Shown: positions 46,568 to 55,750 of the stretch, one piece after another
Numbering within the stretch: the first letter of the stretch is position 1
Layout of the letters: each line of letters starts with the position of its first letter
NCBI GenBank assembly: GCA_938083445.1
Contig: CALKCP010000017.1
Span: 62,001-126,000, forward strand
Length of the DNA stretch: 64,000 bases
Source of the DNA: an uncultured Ulvibacter sp.
Lineage (GTDB): Bacteria; Bacteroidota; Bacteroidia; Flavobacteriales; Flavobacteriaceae
Direction: 5' to 3'
Made by a program: the position numbers and the translations under genes
Notes under the pieces: generated by a model
What the model was told of the DNA's origin: nothing
Database searches by the model: none
Seen by the model: only the letters and a program-made list of their open reading frames with translations

Positions 46568-48148
46568 ATGGCAGAAGTTAAACCAGCTGAAGTTTCAGCA
46601 ATTTTAAAACAACAACTTTCAGGCTTTGAAGCAACAGCTTCATTAGACGAAGTAGGAACTGTATTAACTGTAGGGGATGGTATTGCTCGTGTTTACGGAC
46701 TAGCAAACGCACAATACGGAGAACTAGTTGAATTCGAAGGAGGTCTTGAAGGAATCGTATTGAATCTTGAAGAAGATAATGTTGGAGTTGTATTGTTAGG
46801 ACCTTCCAAGGGAATTAAAGAAGGAGCTACAGCAAAACGAACACAACGTATTGCATCTCTTCAAGTAGGAGAAGGAATTGTAGGTCGTGTTGTAAACACA
46901 CTTGGAATACCTATCGACGGAAAGGGACCTATCTCTGGTGAAACCTACGAAATGCCATTGGAGCGTAAAGCACCAGGTGTTATCTATAGAGAGCCAGTTA
47001 CAGAGCCATTACAAACGGGAATTAAGTCTATTGACGCAATGATACCAGTAGGTAGAGGTCAACGTGAGTTGGTTATTGGTGACCGTCAAACAGGAAAAAC
47101 AACGGTTTGTATTGACACCATTCTAAACCAAAAAGAATTTTATGATGCTGGGGTGCCAGTATATTGTATTTATGTAGCAATTGGTCAAAAAGCCTCAACC
47201 GTAGCGAACATCGCGAAAGTACTAGAGGAAAAAGGAGCACTTGCATACACTACAATTGTTGCCGCAAATGCATCAGACCCTGCTCCAATGCAAGTATATG
47301 CTCCTTTCGCAGGTGCAGCAATTGGGGAGTACTTTAGAGATACAGGTCGTCCTGCTTTAATCATCTATGATGATTTATCTAAGCAAGCGGTTGCATACCG
47401 GGAGGTATCTTTATTATTAAGACGTCCACCAGGACGTGAAGCATATCCTGGGGATGTATTTTACCTTCACTCTAGACTGCTAGAGCGTTCTGCAAAAGTG
47501 ATCAACGATGATAGTATTGCAAAGGAAATGAACGACCTTCCTGAAAGTCTTAGGCCTTTGGTAAAAGGGGGTGGTTCTTTAACCGCACTTCCTATCATTG
47601 AGACACAAGCAGGTGATGTATCGGCATATATTCCAACAAATGTAATTTCGATTACGGATGGGCAAATCTTCTTAGAAAGTGATTTATTTAATGCGGGTGT
47701 TCGTCCTGCGATTAACGTAGGGATCTCAGTATCTCGTGTGGGAGGTAATGCACAGATTAAATCCATGAAGAAAGTGGCAGGTACGTTAAAATTAGACCAG
47801 GCACAGTTCCGAGAATTGGAAGCATTTGCTAAATTTGGTTCTGATCTTGATGCCGCAACAATGAATGTAATTTCAAAGGGGCAACGGAACGTTGAGATCT
47901 TGAAGCAAGCCCAAAATGATCCATACACAGTAGAAGATCAAATTGCAATTGTGTATGCGGGATCTAAAAACTTGCTACGTGATGTGCCTGTTGAAAAGGT
48001 AAAAGAATTTGAAAGAGATTTCTTGGAGATGATGAATGCGAAGCACAGAGATTCTTTAGATACCCTAAAAGCTGGAAAACTTACAGATGAAATAATAAGT
48101 GTTATTACAGCTGTAGCTGCAGATTTATCTGCTAAATATAAAAAGTAA
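46568..48148 (+). CDS. atpA: F0F1 ATP synthase subunit alpha
   Basis: The 526-residue non-catalytic nucleotide-binding subunit of F1. It contains the P-loop [39 protein letters not shown]-type sequence (residues about 270-300) and the [13 protein letters not shown] signature. Length and motifs are normal. A long hairpin follows before atpG. Confidence 0.98.
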   Translation: MAEVKPAEVSAILKQQLSGFEATASLDEVGTVLTVGDGIARVYGLANAQYGELVEFEGGLEGIVLNLEEDNVGVVLLGPSKGIKEGATAKRTQRIASLQVGEGIVGRVVNTLGIPIDGKGPISGETYEMPLERKAPGVIYREPVTEPLQTGIKSIDAMIPVGRGQRELVIGDRQTGKTTVCIDTILNQKEFYDAGVPVYCIYVAIGQKASTVANIAKVLEEKGALAYTTIVAANASDPAPMQVYAPFAGAAIGEYFRDTGRPALIIYDDLSKQAVAYREVSLLLRRPPGREAYPGDVFYLHSRLLERSAKVINDDSIAKEMNDLPESLRPLVKGGGSLTALPIIETQAGDVSAYIPTNVISITDGQIFLESDLFNAGVRPAINVGISVSRVGGNAQIKSMKKVAGTLKLDQAQFRELEAFAKFGSDLDAATMNVISKGQRNVEILKQAQNDPYTVEDQIAIVYAGSKNLLRDVPVEKVKEFERDFLEMMNAKHRDSLDTLKAGKLTDEIISVITAVAADLSAKYKK

Positions 48149-48159
48149 TTAGATGTTAG

Positions 48160-48197
48160 CTTTGAGCGGTTTGTTTTTGAAAACGAACCGCTCAAAG
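48160..48197 (+). other. long hairpin between atpA and atpG
   Basis: A perfect 12-bp stem (CTTTGAGCGGTT / AACCGCTCAAAG) continues through a T-G wobble and four further pairs to a 4-base loop. No T-run follows, so it is less likely to terminate than to protect or process the mRNA, or to tune atpG translation. Confidence 0.7.
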
Positions 48198-48220
48198 TAC
48201 AATTTCAATTCTAAAACAGA

Positions 48221-49084
48221 ATGGCGAATCTTAAGGAAATTAGAAACAGAATATCATCGGTAGGATCAACGATGCAAATAACCAGTGCCATGAAAATGGT
48301 ATCGGCTGCTAAGTTGAAAAAGGCCCAAGATGCTATTACGGCAATGCGTCCTTATTCTGAAAAGCTGACTGAACTATTACAAAACCTAAGCGCCACTTTA
48401 GGCAGTGATACTGGAGGTGTTTATTCAGAGCAGCGTGAAGTGAACAATGTATTAGTTGTTGCTATCTCATCCAATCGTGGGCTGGCGGGTGCTTTTAATA
48501 GTAACATTGTGAAGCAGGCTAAAGAATTGGCTGGAGTTACCTATGCTGATAAAAAAGTAGACTTCTTTACAATTGGTAAAAAAGGAAATGATATTTTATC
48601 CAAGACGGGTAATGTTGCTGAAAACAACAATGCTATTTTTGATCATTTGTCTTTTGAAGCTACTGCCGAAATTGCCGAAAGGTTGATGGAATTGTATGCC
48701 AATGGATCTTATGATAGAATCGTTGTAGTATACAATAACTTTAAAAATGCTGCTACTCAATTTGTTTTAACGGAACAGTTTTTGCCGATTTTACCTCCAA
48801 AGGAATCGGAAACTACATCAGCAGCAGATTATATCTTTGAGCCTAATAAAGTAGAGATTGTAGAAGGGTTAATTCCGAAGAGTTTAAAAACTCAATTGTT
48901 TAAATCGATTCGTGATTCTGTGGCAAGTGAGCACGGAGCACGTATGACAGCCATGCATAAGGCGACAGACAATGCAACGGAGTTAAGAGACGAACTCAAA
49001 TTACAATACAACAAAGCACGTCAAGCAGCAATTACGAACGAAATTCTTGAAATCGTTGGTGGAGCAGAAGCGTTGGCAGGATAG
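48221..49084 (+). CDS. atpG: F0F1 ATP synthase subunit gamma
   Basis: The 287-residue central shaft. N-terminal MANLKEIRNRISSVGSTMQI and ITSAMKMVSAAKLKKAQ, and C-terminal EHGARMTAMHKATDNA and ARQAAITNEILEIVGGAEAL are family signatures. The genes for beta and epsilon do not follow, as is common for Bacteroidota, where they usually lie elsewhere. Confidence 0.97.
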   Translation: MANLKEIRNRISSVGSTMQITSAMKMVSAAKLKKAQDAITAMRPYSEKLTELLQNLSATLGSDTGGVYSEQREVNNVLVVAISSNRGLAGAFNSNIVKQAKELAGVTYADKKVDFFTIGKKGNDILSKTGNVAENNNAIFDHLSFEATAEIAERLMELYANGSYDRIVVVYNNFKNAATQFVLTEQFLPILPPKESETTSAADYIFEPNKVEIVEGLIPKSLKTQLFKSIRDSVASEHGARMTAMHKATDNATELRDELKLQYNKARQAAITNEILEIVGGAEALAG

Positions 49085-49299
49085 TATTATAATATTCTGG
49101 CGCCGTGTCAAGCTTGGAACAATCCCAAGGTGTTTTAAAGGCCGTATAAGGTCTACTTTAGCCAAGACCTAATGGTTTAAGGAAACACTAAAAAAGATGC
49201 TAAAAACAGGTCGAAACCCTTCTTCCTTTTATGCTTTGATGTATTGTCTTGCTATACAATCTTAAATTCAATACTTTTACCATACAAACCTACTCAGTA

Positions 49300-50760
49300 T
49301 TGAGCGTTTTTAAAAAACTCTTTCAGCAAACCTTTATTTACGGCTTGGCAACGGTTTTACCGCGAGCTCTAGGTATTGTGTTGGTCCCACTTTATACATC
49401 AGAATTAGCGACCTCGGCTTTCGGGATCTATGCGACCTTGATGTCTTACCTTATCTTGGGAAATGTTTTACTCTCTTATGGGATGGAAACAGCCTTTTTT
49501 CGATTTATCAATAAGGACGCTTCAAAAAAGAAGGTTGTGCAATCTACGGCCCTCACCTCACTAACAGTATCCACCTTTGTTTTTGTTTCAATGCTACTGT
49601 TGATTAGAGAACCGCTCGCAAGTTTCTTGGAGTTTAAAGTGGATTATATTCTGTACGCAATATTCATTCTTGCCTTAGATGCCCTTGTTGTGCTCCCATT
49701 TGTTTGGCTGCGAGCTAATGAGCGGCCGTTACGCTATGCAATTATTAAAATTTTCAATGTCCTTGTGAACTTGGGGTTCAATCTGTTTTTCTTCTTAATA
49801 CTCCCTCAATTGGCCTTAAACGACTCTAGTTCTTTTTGGGCGACTATATATTCTGAAGAAAATAAAATAGGCTATGTTTTCATTTCTAACCTGATCGCAA
49901 GTGCTGTGACCTTATTGGTCGTATCCCCCTTGTATTTTAATATAGGCTTTAAGTTCAATGCGGTCATTTGGAAACAAATGATCAAGTATTCTTTCCCCGT
50001 TTTAATCGCTGGAATTGCTTTTTCTATCAATGAAGCCTTCGATAAGATCTTACTTAATTATTTGCTTCCGCAAGATATAGCCTCCTCCGAAGTAGGTATT
50101 TATGCTGCCTGTTACAAGCTAGGCGTATTTATGACCTTGTTTGCCACGGCATTTCGTCTTGGGATTGAACCTTTTTTCTTTAATCATTCCAAAAATGCAA
50201 AGGCCAAGGATACTTACGCAACAATAACCAAGTATTTTACCATTTTCGGCTCTTTTATGATGCTTTTTATAATTGTATATCTTGATTTTTTTAAGAGACT
50301 CTTAATTAAGGATAGTGATTATTGGGCTGCGGTATCTATTGTCCCAATTATCTTATTGGCAAATTTATGCCTTGGGATATACCACAACCTTTCCGTTTGG
50401 TATAAGGTAACCGATCGCACGAAGTTTGGCGCATATATTTCTATTGCTGGAGCCGTGATTACCTTGATTCTTAATTTTGCGCTCATCCCTAGTATAGGTT
50501 ATGTTGGATCGGCGCTTGCAACATTGGCAGCGTATGGAACAATGATGATCTTGTCCTATTTCTTCGGAAGAAAATATTATGCAGTTCCTTATAACGTAAA
50601 GAGTATTCTTGGTTATATGGCCCTCGCCACTGGGTTTTCAATCGTATCATTTTACGTCTTCGACAGAAATTTAATGATAGGAACCACTTTATTATTGGTA
50701 TTTTTGTTATTGATTTATTTCAATGAAAAAGAAGATATAAAACGGATATTGGCAACATAA
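49300..50760 (+). CDS. MOP-superfamily polysaccharide flippase
   Basis: A 486-residue polytopic protein with about 12-14 helices. The start was taken at TTG 49300, giving MSVFKKLFQQTFIYGLATVL, the usual beginning in Bacteroidota. The longer frame from 49249 crosses a TACTTTTA promoter-like box (49272-49279). It fits lipopolysaccharide/O-antigen exporter proteins. It is outside the main polysaccharide locus, so it may serve another glycan. The 215 bases upstream hold only short inverted repeats. Confidence 0.82.
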   Translation: MSVFKKLFQQTFIYGLATVLPRALGIVLVPLYTSELATSAFGIYATLMSYLILGNVLLSYGMETAFFRFINKDASKKKVVQSTALTSLTVSTFVFVSMLLLIREPLASFLEFKVDYILYAIFILALDALVVLPFVWLRANERPLRYAIIKIFNVLVNLGFNLFFFLILPQLALNDSSSFWATIYSEENKIGYVFISNLIASAVTLLVVSPLYFNIGFKFNAVIWKQMIKYSFPVLIAGIAFSINEAFDKILLNYLLPQDIASSEVGIYAACYKLGVFMTLFATAFRLGIEPFFFNHSKNAKAKDTYATITKYFTIFGSFMMLFIIVYLDFFKRLLIKDSDYWAAVSIVPIILLANLCLGIYHNLSVWYKVTDRTKFGAYISIAGAVITLILNFALIPSIGYVGSALATLAAYGTMMILSYFFGRKYYAVPYNVKSILGYMALATGFSIVSFYVFDRNLMIGTTLLLVFLLLIYFNEKEDIKRILAT

Positions 50761-50786
50761 TAAAACTTGAAATGTTAGGCTAGTTT

Positions 50787-51221
50787 ATGAAAATAAAAAT
50801 TATTAATACATCGGAGCATCCCCTACCATCTTATGAAACAATGTTTTCTGCAGGAATGGATTTGAGGGCGGCTTTAGTAGAGTCATCGACACTAAAACCA
50901 TTGCAAAGAGCAATCGTAAAAACGGGATTGTTTTTAGAGCTGCCAATTGGTTATGAAGCACAGGTTAGACCTCGGAGTGGCCTTGCCGCAAAAAAAGGAA
51001 TAACCGTTTTAAACGCTCCAGGTACAATAGATGCTGATTATAGAGGTGAAATTGGCGTTATTTTGGTAAATCTATCGAATGAAGATTTTACCATTGAAAA
51101 TGGGGAGCGAATCGCACAATTGGTAATTGCAAAACACGAGCGCGCGAACTGGGAAGAAGTAGAGGTTCTGGAAGAAACTGATCGCGGTAGCGGTGGTTTC
51201 GGAAGCACTGGGTTGAAATAG
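50787..51221 (+). CDS. dut: dUTP diphosphatase (dUTPase)
   Basis: Hydrolyses dUTP to dUMP and pyrophosphate, which keeps uracil out of DNA. All five trimeric dUTPase motifs are visible in the 144-residue protein: [41 protein letters not shown] and [10 protein letters not shown]. It lies 26 bases after the flippase gene and 75 bases before the nucleotidyltransferase gene. Confidence 0.97.
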   Translation: MKIKIINTSEHPLPSYETMFSAGMDLRAALVESSTLKPLQRAIVKTGLFLELPIGYEAQVRPRSGLAAKKGITVLNAPGTIDADYRGEIGVILVNLSNEDFTIENGERIAQLVIAKHERANWEEVEVLEETDRGSGGFGSTGLK

Positions 51222-51296
51222 CTATTCCTCAGTTTGAATATAATACCAGAAAAAATGAAGTTGAATCAATAAAACATCCGCTTTAGCGGGCTGCAT

Positions 51297-52313
51297 ATGA
51301 AAATAATTGTCCCAATGGCCGGGCGAGGATCTCGTCTAAGACCACATAGTTTAACTGTACCCAAACCATTAATTCCTGTAGCAGGAAAACCGATAGTACA
51401 TCGATTAGTTGAAGACATTGTAAAGGTGTTGAATCAGGATATTGAGGAAATTGCATTTATTTTAGGAGACCCAGCGTTCTTCGGGGATGATGTCGTTAAA
51501 AGTTTAGAAGAGCTAGCCGTAAATCTAGGCGCGAAGGCCAGTATTTATCGCCAATTAGACCCACTAGGCACTGGTCACGCAATTATGTGTGCCGAGCCTT
51601 CTCTTTCTGGACCCGCAGTGATTGCATATGCAGATACGCTAATTCGAGCCGATTTTAATTTAGACAAAGAGGCAGATAGTGTTATATGGACTAAAAAAGT
51701 TGATAATCCAGAGGCTTATGGCGTTGTGAATTTAAACGAGCAAGACGAAATAACCGAACTTGTTGAAAAACCTGAAGTATTCGTAAGTGATCAGGCTGTT
51801 ATTGGCATCTATTATTTTAAAGAATTGGGTGATTTGAAAAAGGAGCTGCAATTCGTTTTGGATAACAACATAATAAACGGTGGAGAATATCAAATTAATG
51901 ATGGTATTAAGCGAATGATGCAAGACGGGAAAACGTTTAAAACAGGTGCTGTTGAAGAATGGATGGACTGTGGAAACAAAGAAATTACTATTGAAACAAA
52001 TCGACGGATGCTAGGCTTTTTATCTGAAAGCAATGAACCTTTGGTTGCAGATAGTGTAGTACTAGAAAATGCCAAAATTATTCCTCCTTGTTTTATTGGG
52101 AAGGATGTAATACTCCGAAACAGCACTGTTGGACCTCATGCTTCCATTGGAGAAGGAACGGTAATTGAAAACAGTAACGTTAAAAATAGTATAATACAGA
52201 CACAATCTGTTATTCAAAACGCTACCTTAGACAATAGTATGATAGGAAATCATGTTGTTTTTAATGGCGATTTCACGAATATAAGTATCGGTGATTACTC
52301 CATCCTAAAGTAG
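51297..52313 (+). CDS. sugar-phosphate nucleotidyltransferase with left-handed beta-helix tail
   Basis: A 338-residue protein. The N-terminal nucleotidyltransferase domain begins IVPMAGRGSRLRPHSLTVPK and contains GTGHAIMCAE, YADTLIRADF and NGGEYQINDGIKRM. The C-terminal part has hexapeptide-type repeats (IGKDVILRNSTVGPHASIGE). It resembles glucose-1-phosphate thymidylyl- or uridylyltransferases and may supply an NDP-sugar for surface glycans. The exact nucleotide and sugar are not resolved by sequence alone. Confidence 0.85.
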   Translation: MKIIVPMAGRGSRLRPHSLTVPKPLIPVAGKPIVHRLVEDIVKVLNQDIEEIAFILGDPAFFGDDVVKSLEELAVNLGAKASIYRQLDPLGTGHAIMCAEPSLSGPAVIAYADTLIRADFNLDKEADSVIWTKKVDNPEAYGVVNLNEQDEITELVEKPEVFVSDQAVIGIYYFKELGDLKKELQFVLDNNIINGGEYQINDGIKRMMQDGKTFKTGAVEEWMDCGNKEITIETNRRMLGFLSESNEPLVADSVVLENAKIIPPCFIGKDVILRNSTVGPHASIGEGTVIENSNVKNSIIQTQSVIQNATLDNSMIGNHVVFNGDFTNISIGDYSILK

Positions 52314-52322
52314 GCAACGACC

Positions 52323-53693
52323 ATGCACGTTAACCATTCTTGTTTTTTGTTTTTTGTTTTTGGAATCCTATGTTTTCCGAAGCAATTAGATGCGCAAGAA
52401 CTTCAGGGACCTACAGACGATTTGGGTGATGTTAGCAGTGCATTTCAGGAGCATTTTTTCGAAGCCTTAAAACAAAAGGGAATCGAAAACTATGAACTTT
52501 CTCTAGAGGCTTTAAAAAAAGCGGAAAAAGAGGCAAAAGAGGATCAGGAAATCAAGGCAGCAGTCCATTTTGAAATGGCTAAGAATCTGGCAAAATTAAA
52601 ACGGTATGAAGAGGCTGAGACCAATTTTAATAAAGTGCTTCAAGCTAGAGGAGATCAACTTGATGTTTTAGAGCTGCTATATGAGATGTATTATCAACAG
52701 AAAAATTATGAAGCCGCAATTCCTTTGGTGATAAAATTGACAGAAATTGACAGTGACTACAAAGAAGACCTAGCCAATTTATATTCTAGAACGAAGCAAT
52801 TTGACAGGGCATTACAGGTTATTGATGAATTGGATGAACTTTTAGGCGAGAGTGATTATCGAGATGCGTTGCGCGCTCAAATTTACAGACAAACTGGGAA
52901 CACGTTCGGTCAAATCGAACAACTCGAAGAAAAGATCGATGCCTATCCTAAAAATGAAAAGGATTATCTCAAGCTCATTTATTTGTATAGCGAAGAGGGG
53001 GATAATCAAAAGTCATTTATAATTGCTAAGAAACTTCTTAGCAACAATCCGAAGTCTGAGTTGGTTCATTTGGCTTTATACAAGTTTTATTTAGCAGATG
53101 GCCTAACTGAAGAGGCCTTTACTTCAATGAAAATTGTTTTTGCCTCTCAGAAAATCGATAGAACTTCCAAATATAAAGTGCTAGGAGATTTCATCCAATT
53201 TGTTGATGAAAACGCAAGCTATCAATCTGAATTGGCATCATTAGTGAATTTATTCGCAGATAAAAATGACGGGCAGGTGTACGAAAAACTTGGGGATTAT
53301 TACTTGTTAAAGGGTCAAAAGAAAGAGGCCTTATTGCTTTTTGAAAAAGGAACTTCCTTGGATGAAGACAACTATGGGTTGCTTAAAAACACCTTGTTGC
53401 TGCAAATTGAATTCAAAAAATATGAAGCTGCGTTACATCTGAGTAATTCAGCCTTAGAAATTTTTCCAGCTCAGGCGTTACTTTATTTGTTGAATGGCGT
53501 AGCAAATAATGGGCTTCAAAAATCTGACATGGCTATTGAAGCGTTAGAAATGGGAGTTGACTATTTGCTTGATGACAAGAAAATGGAGTACGACTTTTAT
53601 GACCAACTAGCAATCGCATATCAATTGAAAGGAGATACGCAAAATGCCAATTTGTTTTCGAAAAAAGCGTTAGACCTAAAAGACCCTAATTAA
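52323..53693 (+). CDS. secreted TPR-repeat protein
   Basis: A 456-residue protein with a signal peptide (cleavage after LDA near residue 24) and about ten TPR-like helix pairs. The function is unknown. It is followed after 4 bases by the DUF4292 lipoprotein gene and then the EnvC-like gene with similarly tight spacing, so the three probably form one operon working at the envelope. Confidence 0.8.
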   Translation: MHVNHSCFLFFVFGILCFPKQLDAQELQGPTDDLGDVSSAFQEHFFEALKQKGIENYELSLEALKKAEKEAKEDQEIKAAVHFEMAKNLAKLKRYEEAETNFNKVLQARGDQLDVLELLYEMYYQQKNYEAAIPLVIKLTEIDSDYKEDLANLYSRTKQFDRALQVIDELDELLGESDYRDALRAQIYRQTGNTFGQIEQLEEKIDAYPKNEKDYLKLIYLYSEEGDNQKSFIIAKKLLSNNPKSELVHLALYKFYLADGLTEEAFTSMKIVFASQKIDRTSKYKVLGDFIQFVDENASYQSELASLVNLFADKNDGQVYEKLGDYYLLKGQKKEALLLFEKGTSLDEDNYGLLKNTLLLQIEFKKYEAALHLSNSALEIFPAQALLYLLNGVANNGLQKSDMAIEALEMGVDYLLDDKKMEYDFYDQLAIAYQLKGDTQNANLFSKKALDLKDPN

Positions 53694-53697
53694 ATTA

Positions 53698-54462
53698 ATG
53701 AAATGTAAGCCTCTATTTTTTCTTTTCATTTTGGTGCTACTTTCCTCCTGCCGGGGCGCAAAGACAATAACGGCTTCTGGAAATGTATCGGTGAATGACA
53801 TTATCTCTAACCATAATGAGGCCGAACCTAATTTTAAGACCCTAGCCGGACGAGTGCAGGTGGCTTATGAAGACTCTAGGAAAGAGCAAAGCATTACAGC
53901 TAGTTTGCGAATTAAAAAGGACAAGGTGATATGGATTAAAGCCGCTGTCTTGGGCATTACATTAGCTAAAGTCTTAATTACACCTGAGGGAGTTCGTTAT
54001 TATGAGACCATTTCAAACACTTATTTTGAGGGAGATTTTACTTTTTTAAGTGATTTGTTAGGAACAGAGATTGATTTTAAAAAGGCACAAGATGTATTAT
54101 TGGGGCAGTCAATATTTAACTTAGACTCTTCAGGGTATGTGTCTCAAATGTCGCTAGATAAGTTTAAGCTGCAACCGAGACGACAGGCCAAAAACTTTAT
54201 ACATTTCATCTTTCTAAATCCAGAAAACTTCAAGATTAGCGCCGAAACACTCTCACAACCAGACAATAACCGAACACTTGATCTGCGGTATGATGATTAT
54301 CGTCTCATTGAGGGGGGGTATTATCCGTCAATAATTGAAATAAATGCTTATGAAAAGGATTCAAAAACGAAGATTAGACTTAAATTTAGAAAAATAGACC
54401 TAAATGTAGATATTCGCTTCCCTTTCAATATCCCAAAAGGCTATGAAGAAATTCAGTTTTAA
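53698..54462 (+). CDS. DUF4292-family lipoprotein
   Basis: A 254-residue lipoprotein (signal ending LVLLSSC, Cys18) of a Bacteroidota family recalled as DUF4292. The beta-rich body with FKTLAGRVQVAYED and IWIKAAVLGITLAKVLITP resembles LolB/LolA-like lipid-binding folds, a similarity I infer only from pattern. It sits between a TPR protein and an EnvC-like protein. Confidence 0.78.
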   Translation: MKCKPLFFLFILVLLSSCRGAKTITASGNVSVNDIISNHNEAEPNFKTLAGRVQVAYEDSRKEQSITASLRIKKDKVIWIKAAVLGITLAKVLITPEGVRYYETISNTYFEGDFTFLSDLLGTEIDFKKAQDVLLGQSIFNLDSSGYVSQMSLDKFKLQPRRQAKNFIHFIFLNPENFKISAETLSQPDNNRTLDLRYDDYRLIEGGYYPSIIEINAYEKDSKTKIRLKFRKIDLNVDIRFPFNIPKGYEEIQF

Positions 54463-54465
54463 TAG

Positions 54466-55701
54466 ATGACAAGGTTTCGTAAATATTTTTTTTCAGTACT
54501 ATGTTGCCTAACAATTTCTGTAGGTCTTGCCCAACCGGACAAGCAAAAGGAGTTGGAAAATAAGCGAATAGCGATTCTCAATGAAATTAAGCAAATCAAC
54601 GCCTTATTATTTAAGGCGAGTGGTCAGAAAAAGTCAGTATTGACACAAGTGGAAGACATATCTCAACGTATTTCTGCGAGAGAGAATCTAATTAAAGTTA
54701 CAAATAGACAAGCAAATTTACTCACGAGAAACATCAATGACAATCTTCAGAAAATGGAGCAGTTACGAGATGAATTGAAAGAACTGAAAGATGATTACGC
54801 CGCGATGATTAGCAAATCTTATAAGAGCAAATCTCAGCAAAGCAGGATTATGTTTTTGTTTTCTTCGGAAAACTTTTTGCAAGCATACAAGCGTCTTCAG
54901 TACATGAAACAGTATGCAAGACAGCGGAAGAAGCAAGGCGAGCGCATTAAAGAAAAGGCTGCGACATTACAACAATTGAATACAAGTCTGATTGATCAAC
55001 AAAAGAAAAAACGACTACTTATCACCGAAAATGAAGGTGCAAAAAGAGAGTTGCAACAGGAGAAGAAGGATCAAGAGGTCTTGGTTGCATCACTGCGAAA
55101 AGATGAAGGAAAGTTTTCTTCTCAAATCAAAAAGAAACAAAAACAAGCAGCTGCAATTGAAAAGCAAATCGAAGATTTGATTAAAGAAGCTATTGCGAAA
55201 TCAAATAGAGAGGCTGCTAAAAAAGCTTCAAAGAAAGTATCTAAGTCTAAAACATTTGCACTTACGCCTGAAGCTAAAATACTAGCGGCTAATTTTACAA
55301 GTAACAAAGGGAAACTAATTTGGCCAGTTGAAAAGGGGGTTGTTACCCAAAGTTTTGGGTCGCATAGACACCCTCAATTTCCGAATGTTACCACGAATAA
55401 CAATGGCGTCGACATTACAACCGAGTCGAATGCGAAAGCTAGGGCAATTTTCACAGGAGAAGTAATGCAGATTCAACAAATAAAAGGCGCTAACCAAGCG
55501 ATTTATATTCGGCATGGAGATTACATTACCATTTATAGAAATTTAGCGACTGTACTCGTTAAAAAAGGAGACAAGGTAACTTCCAAACAGAATCTTGGAA
55601 CTATTTATAAGAACCCTATTAATGGGAAGACAACTTTAAAATTTTACATTTATAAAAATGCCACAAAGATGAATCCGGCAGATTGGGTGTATAAAATGTA
55701 A
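54466..55701 (+). CDS. EnvC-like murein hydrolase activator with degenerate LytM domain
   Basis: A 411-residue periplasmic protein with a signal peptide (ending near LAQ22), a long coiled coil (about 25-255) and a C-terminal LytM/M23 domain. The zinc ligands are absent: the HxGxD position reads NNGVDI and the HxH position reads LKFYIY. EnvC and NlpD homologues are also catalytically dead and activate amidases at the division septum, so a regulatory role is expected. A perfect terminator overlaps the stop codon's last base. Confidence 0.9.
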   Translation: MTRFRKYFFSVLCCLTISVGLAQPDKQKELENKRIAILNEIKQINALLFKASGQKKSVLTQVEDISQRISARENLIKVTNRQANLLTRNINDNLQKMEQLRDELKELKDDYAAMISKSYKSKSQQSRIMFLFSSENFLQAYKRLQYMKQYARQRKKQGERIKEKAATLQQLNTSLIDQQKKKRLLITENEGAKRELQQEKKDQEVLVASLRKDEGKFSSQIKKKQKQAAAIEKQIEDLIKEAIAKSNREAAKKASKKVSKSKTFALTPEAKILAANFTSNKGKLIWPVEKGVVTQSFGSHRHPQFPNVTTNNNGVDITTESNAKARAIFTGEVMQIQQIKGANQAIYIRHGDYITIYRNLATVLVKKGDKVTSKQNLGTIYKNPINGKTTLKFYIYKNATKMNPADWVYKM

Positions 55702-55736
55702 TTAAAAAAGGGAGCTGATTAGCTCCCTTTTTTAAT
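55701..55736. terminator. bidirectional intrinsic terminator
   Basis: A perfect 16-bp inverted repeat (ATTAAAAAAGGGAGCT / AGCTCCCTTTTTTAAT) around a GATT loop separates the EnvC-like gene from the convergent protease gene. Confidence 0.92.
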
Positions 55737-55750
55737 GGATGTTGTTAATG

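Noticed and set aside
47467-47928. 153-codon open frame antisense to atpA
   Set aside because: Shadow of a highly conserved gene; no promoter or family resemblance.
49249-49299. Upstream start for the flippase gene at 49249
   Set aside because: The extra 17 residues are not membrane-like and cross a promoter-like box; the TTG at 49300 gives the usual family N-terminus.
49085-49299. Terminator for the atp operon from the short inverted repeats after atpG
   Set aside because: The AGGTCT/AGACCT and other stems are short and lack a T-run, so no terminator is claimed.
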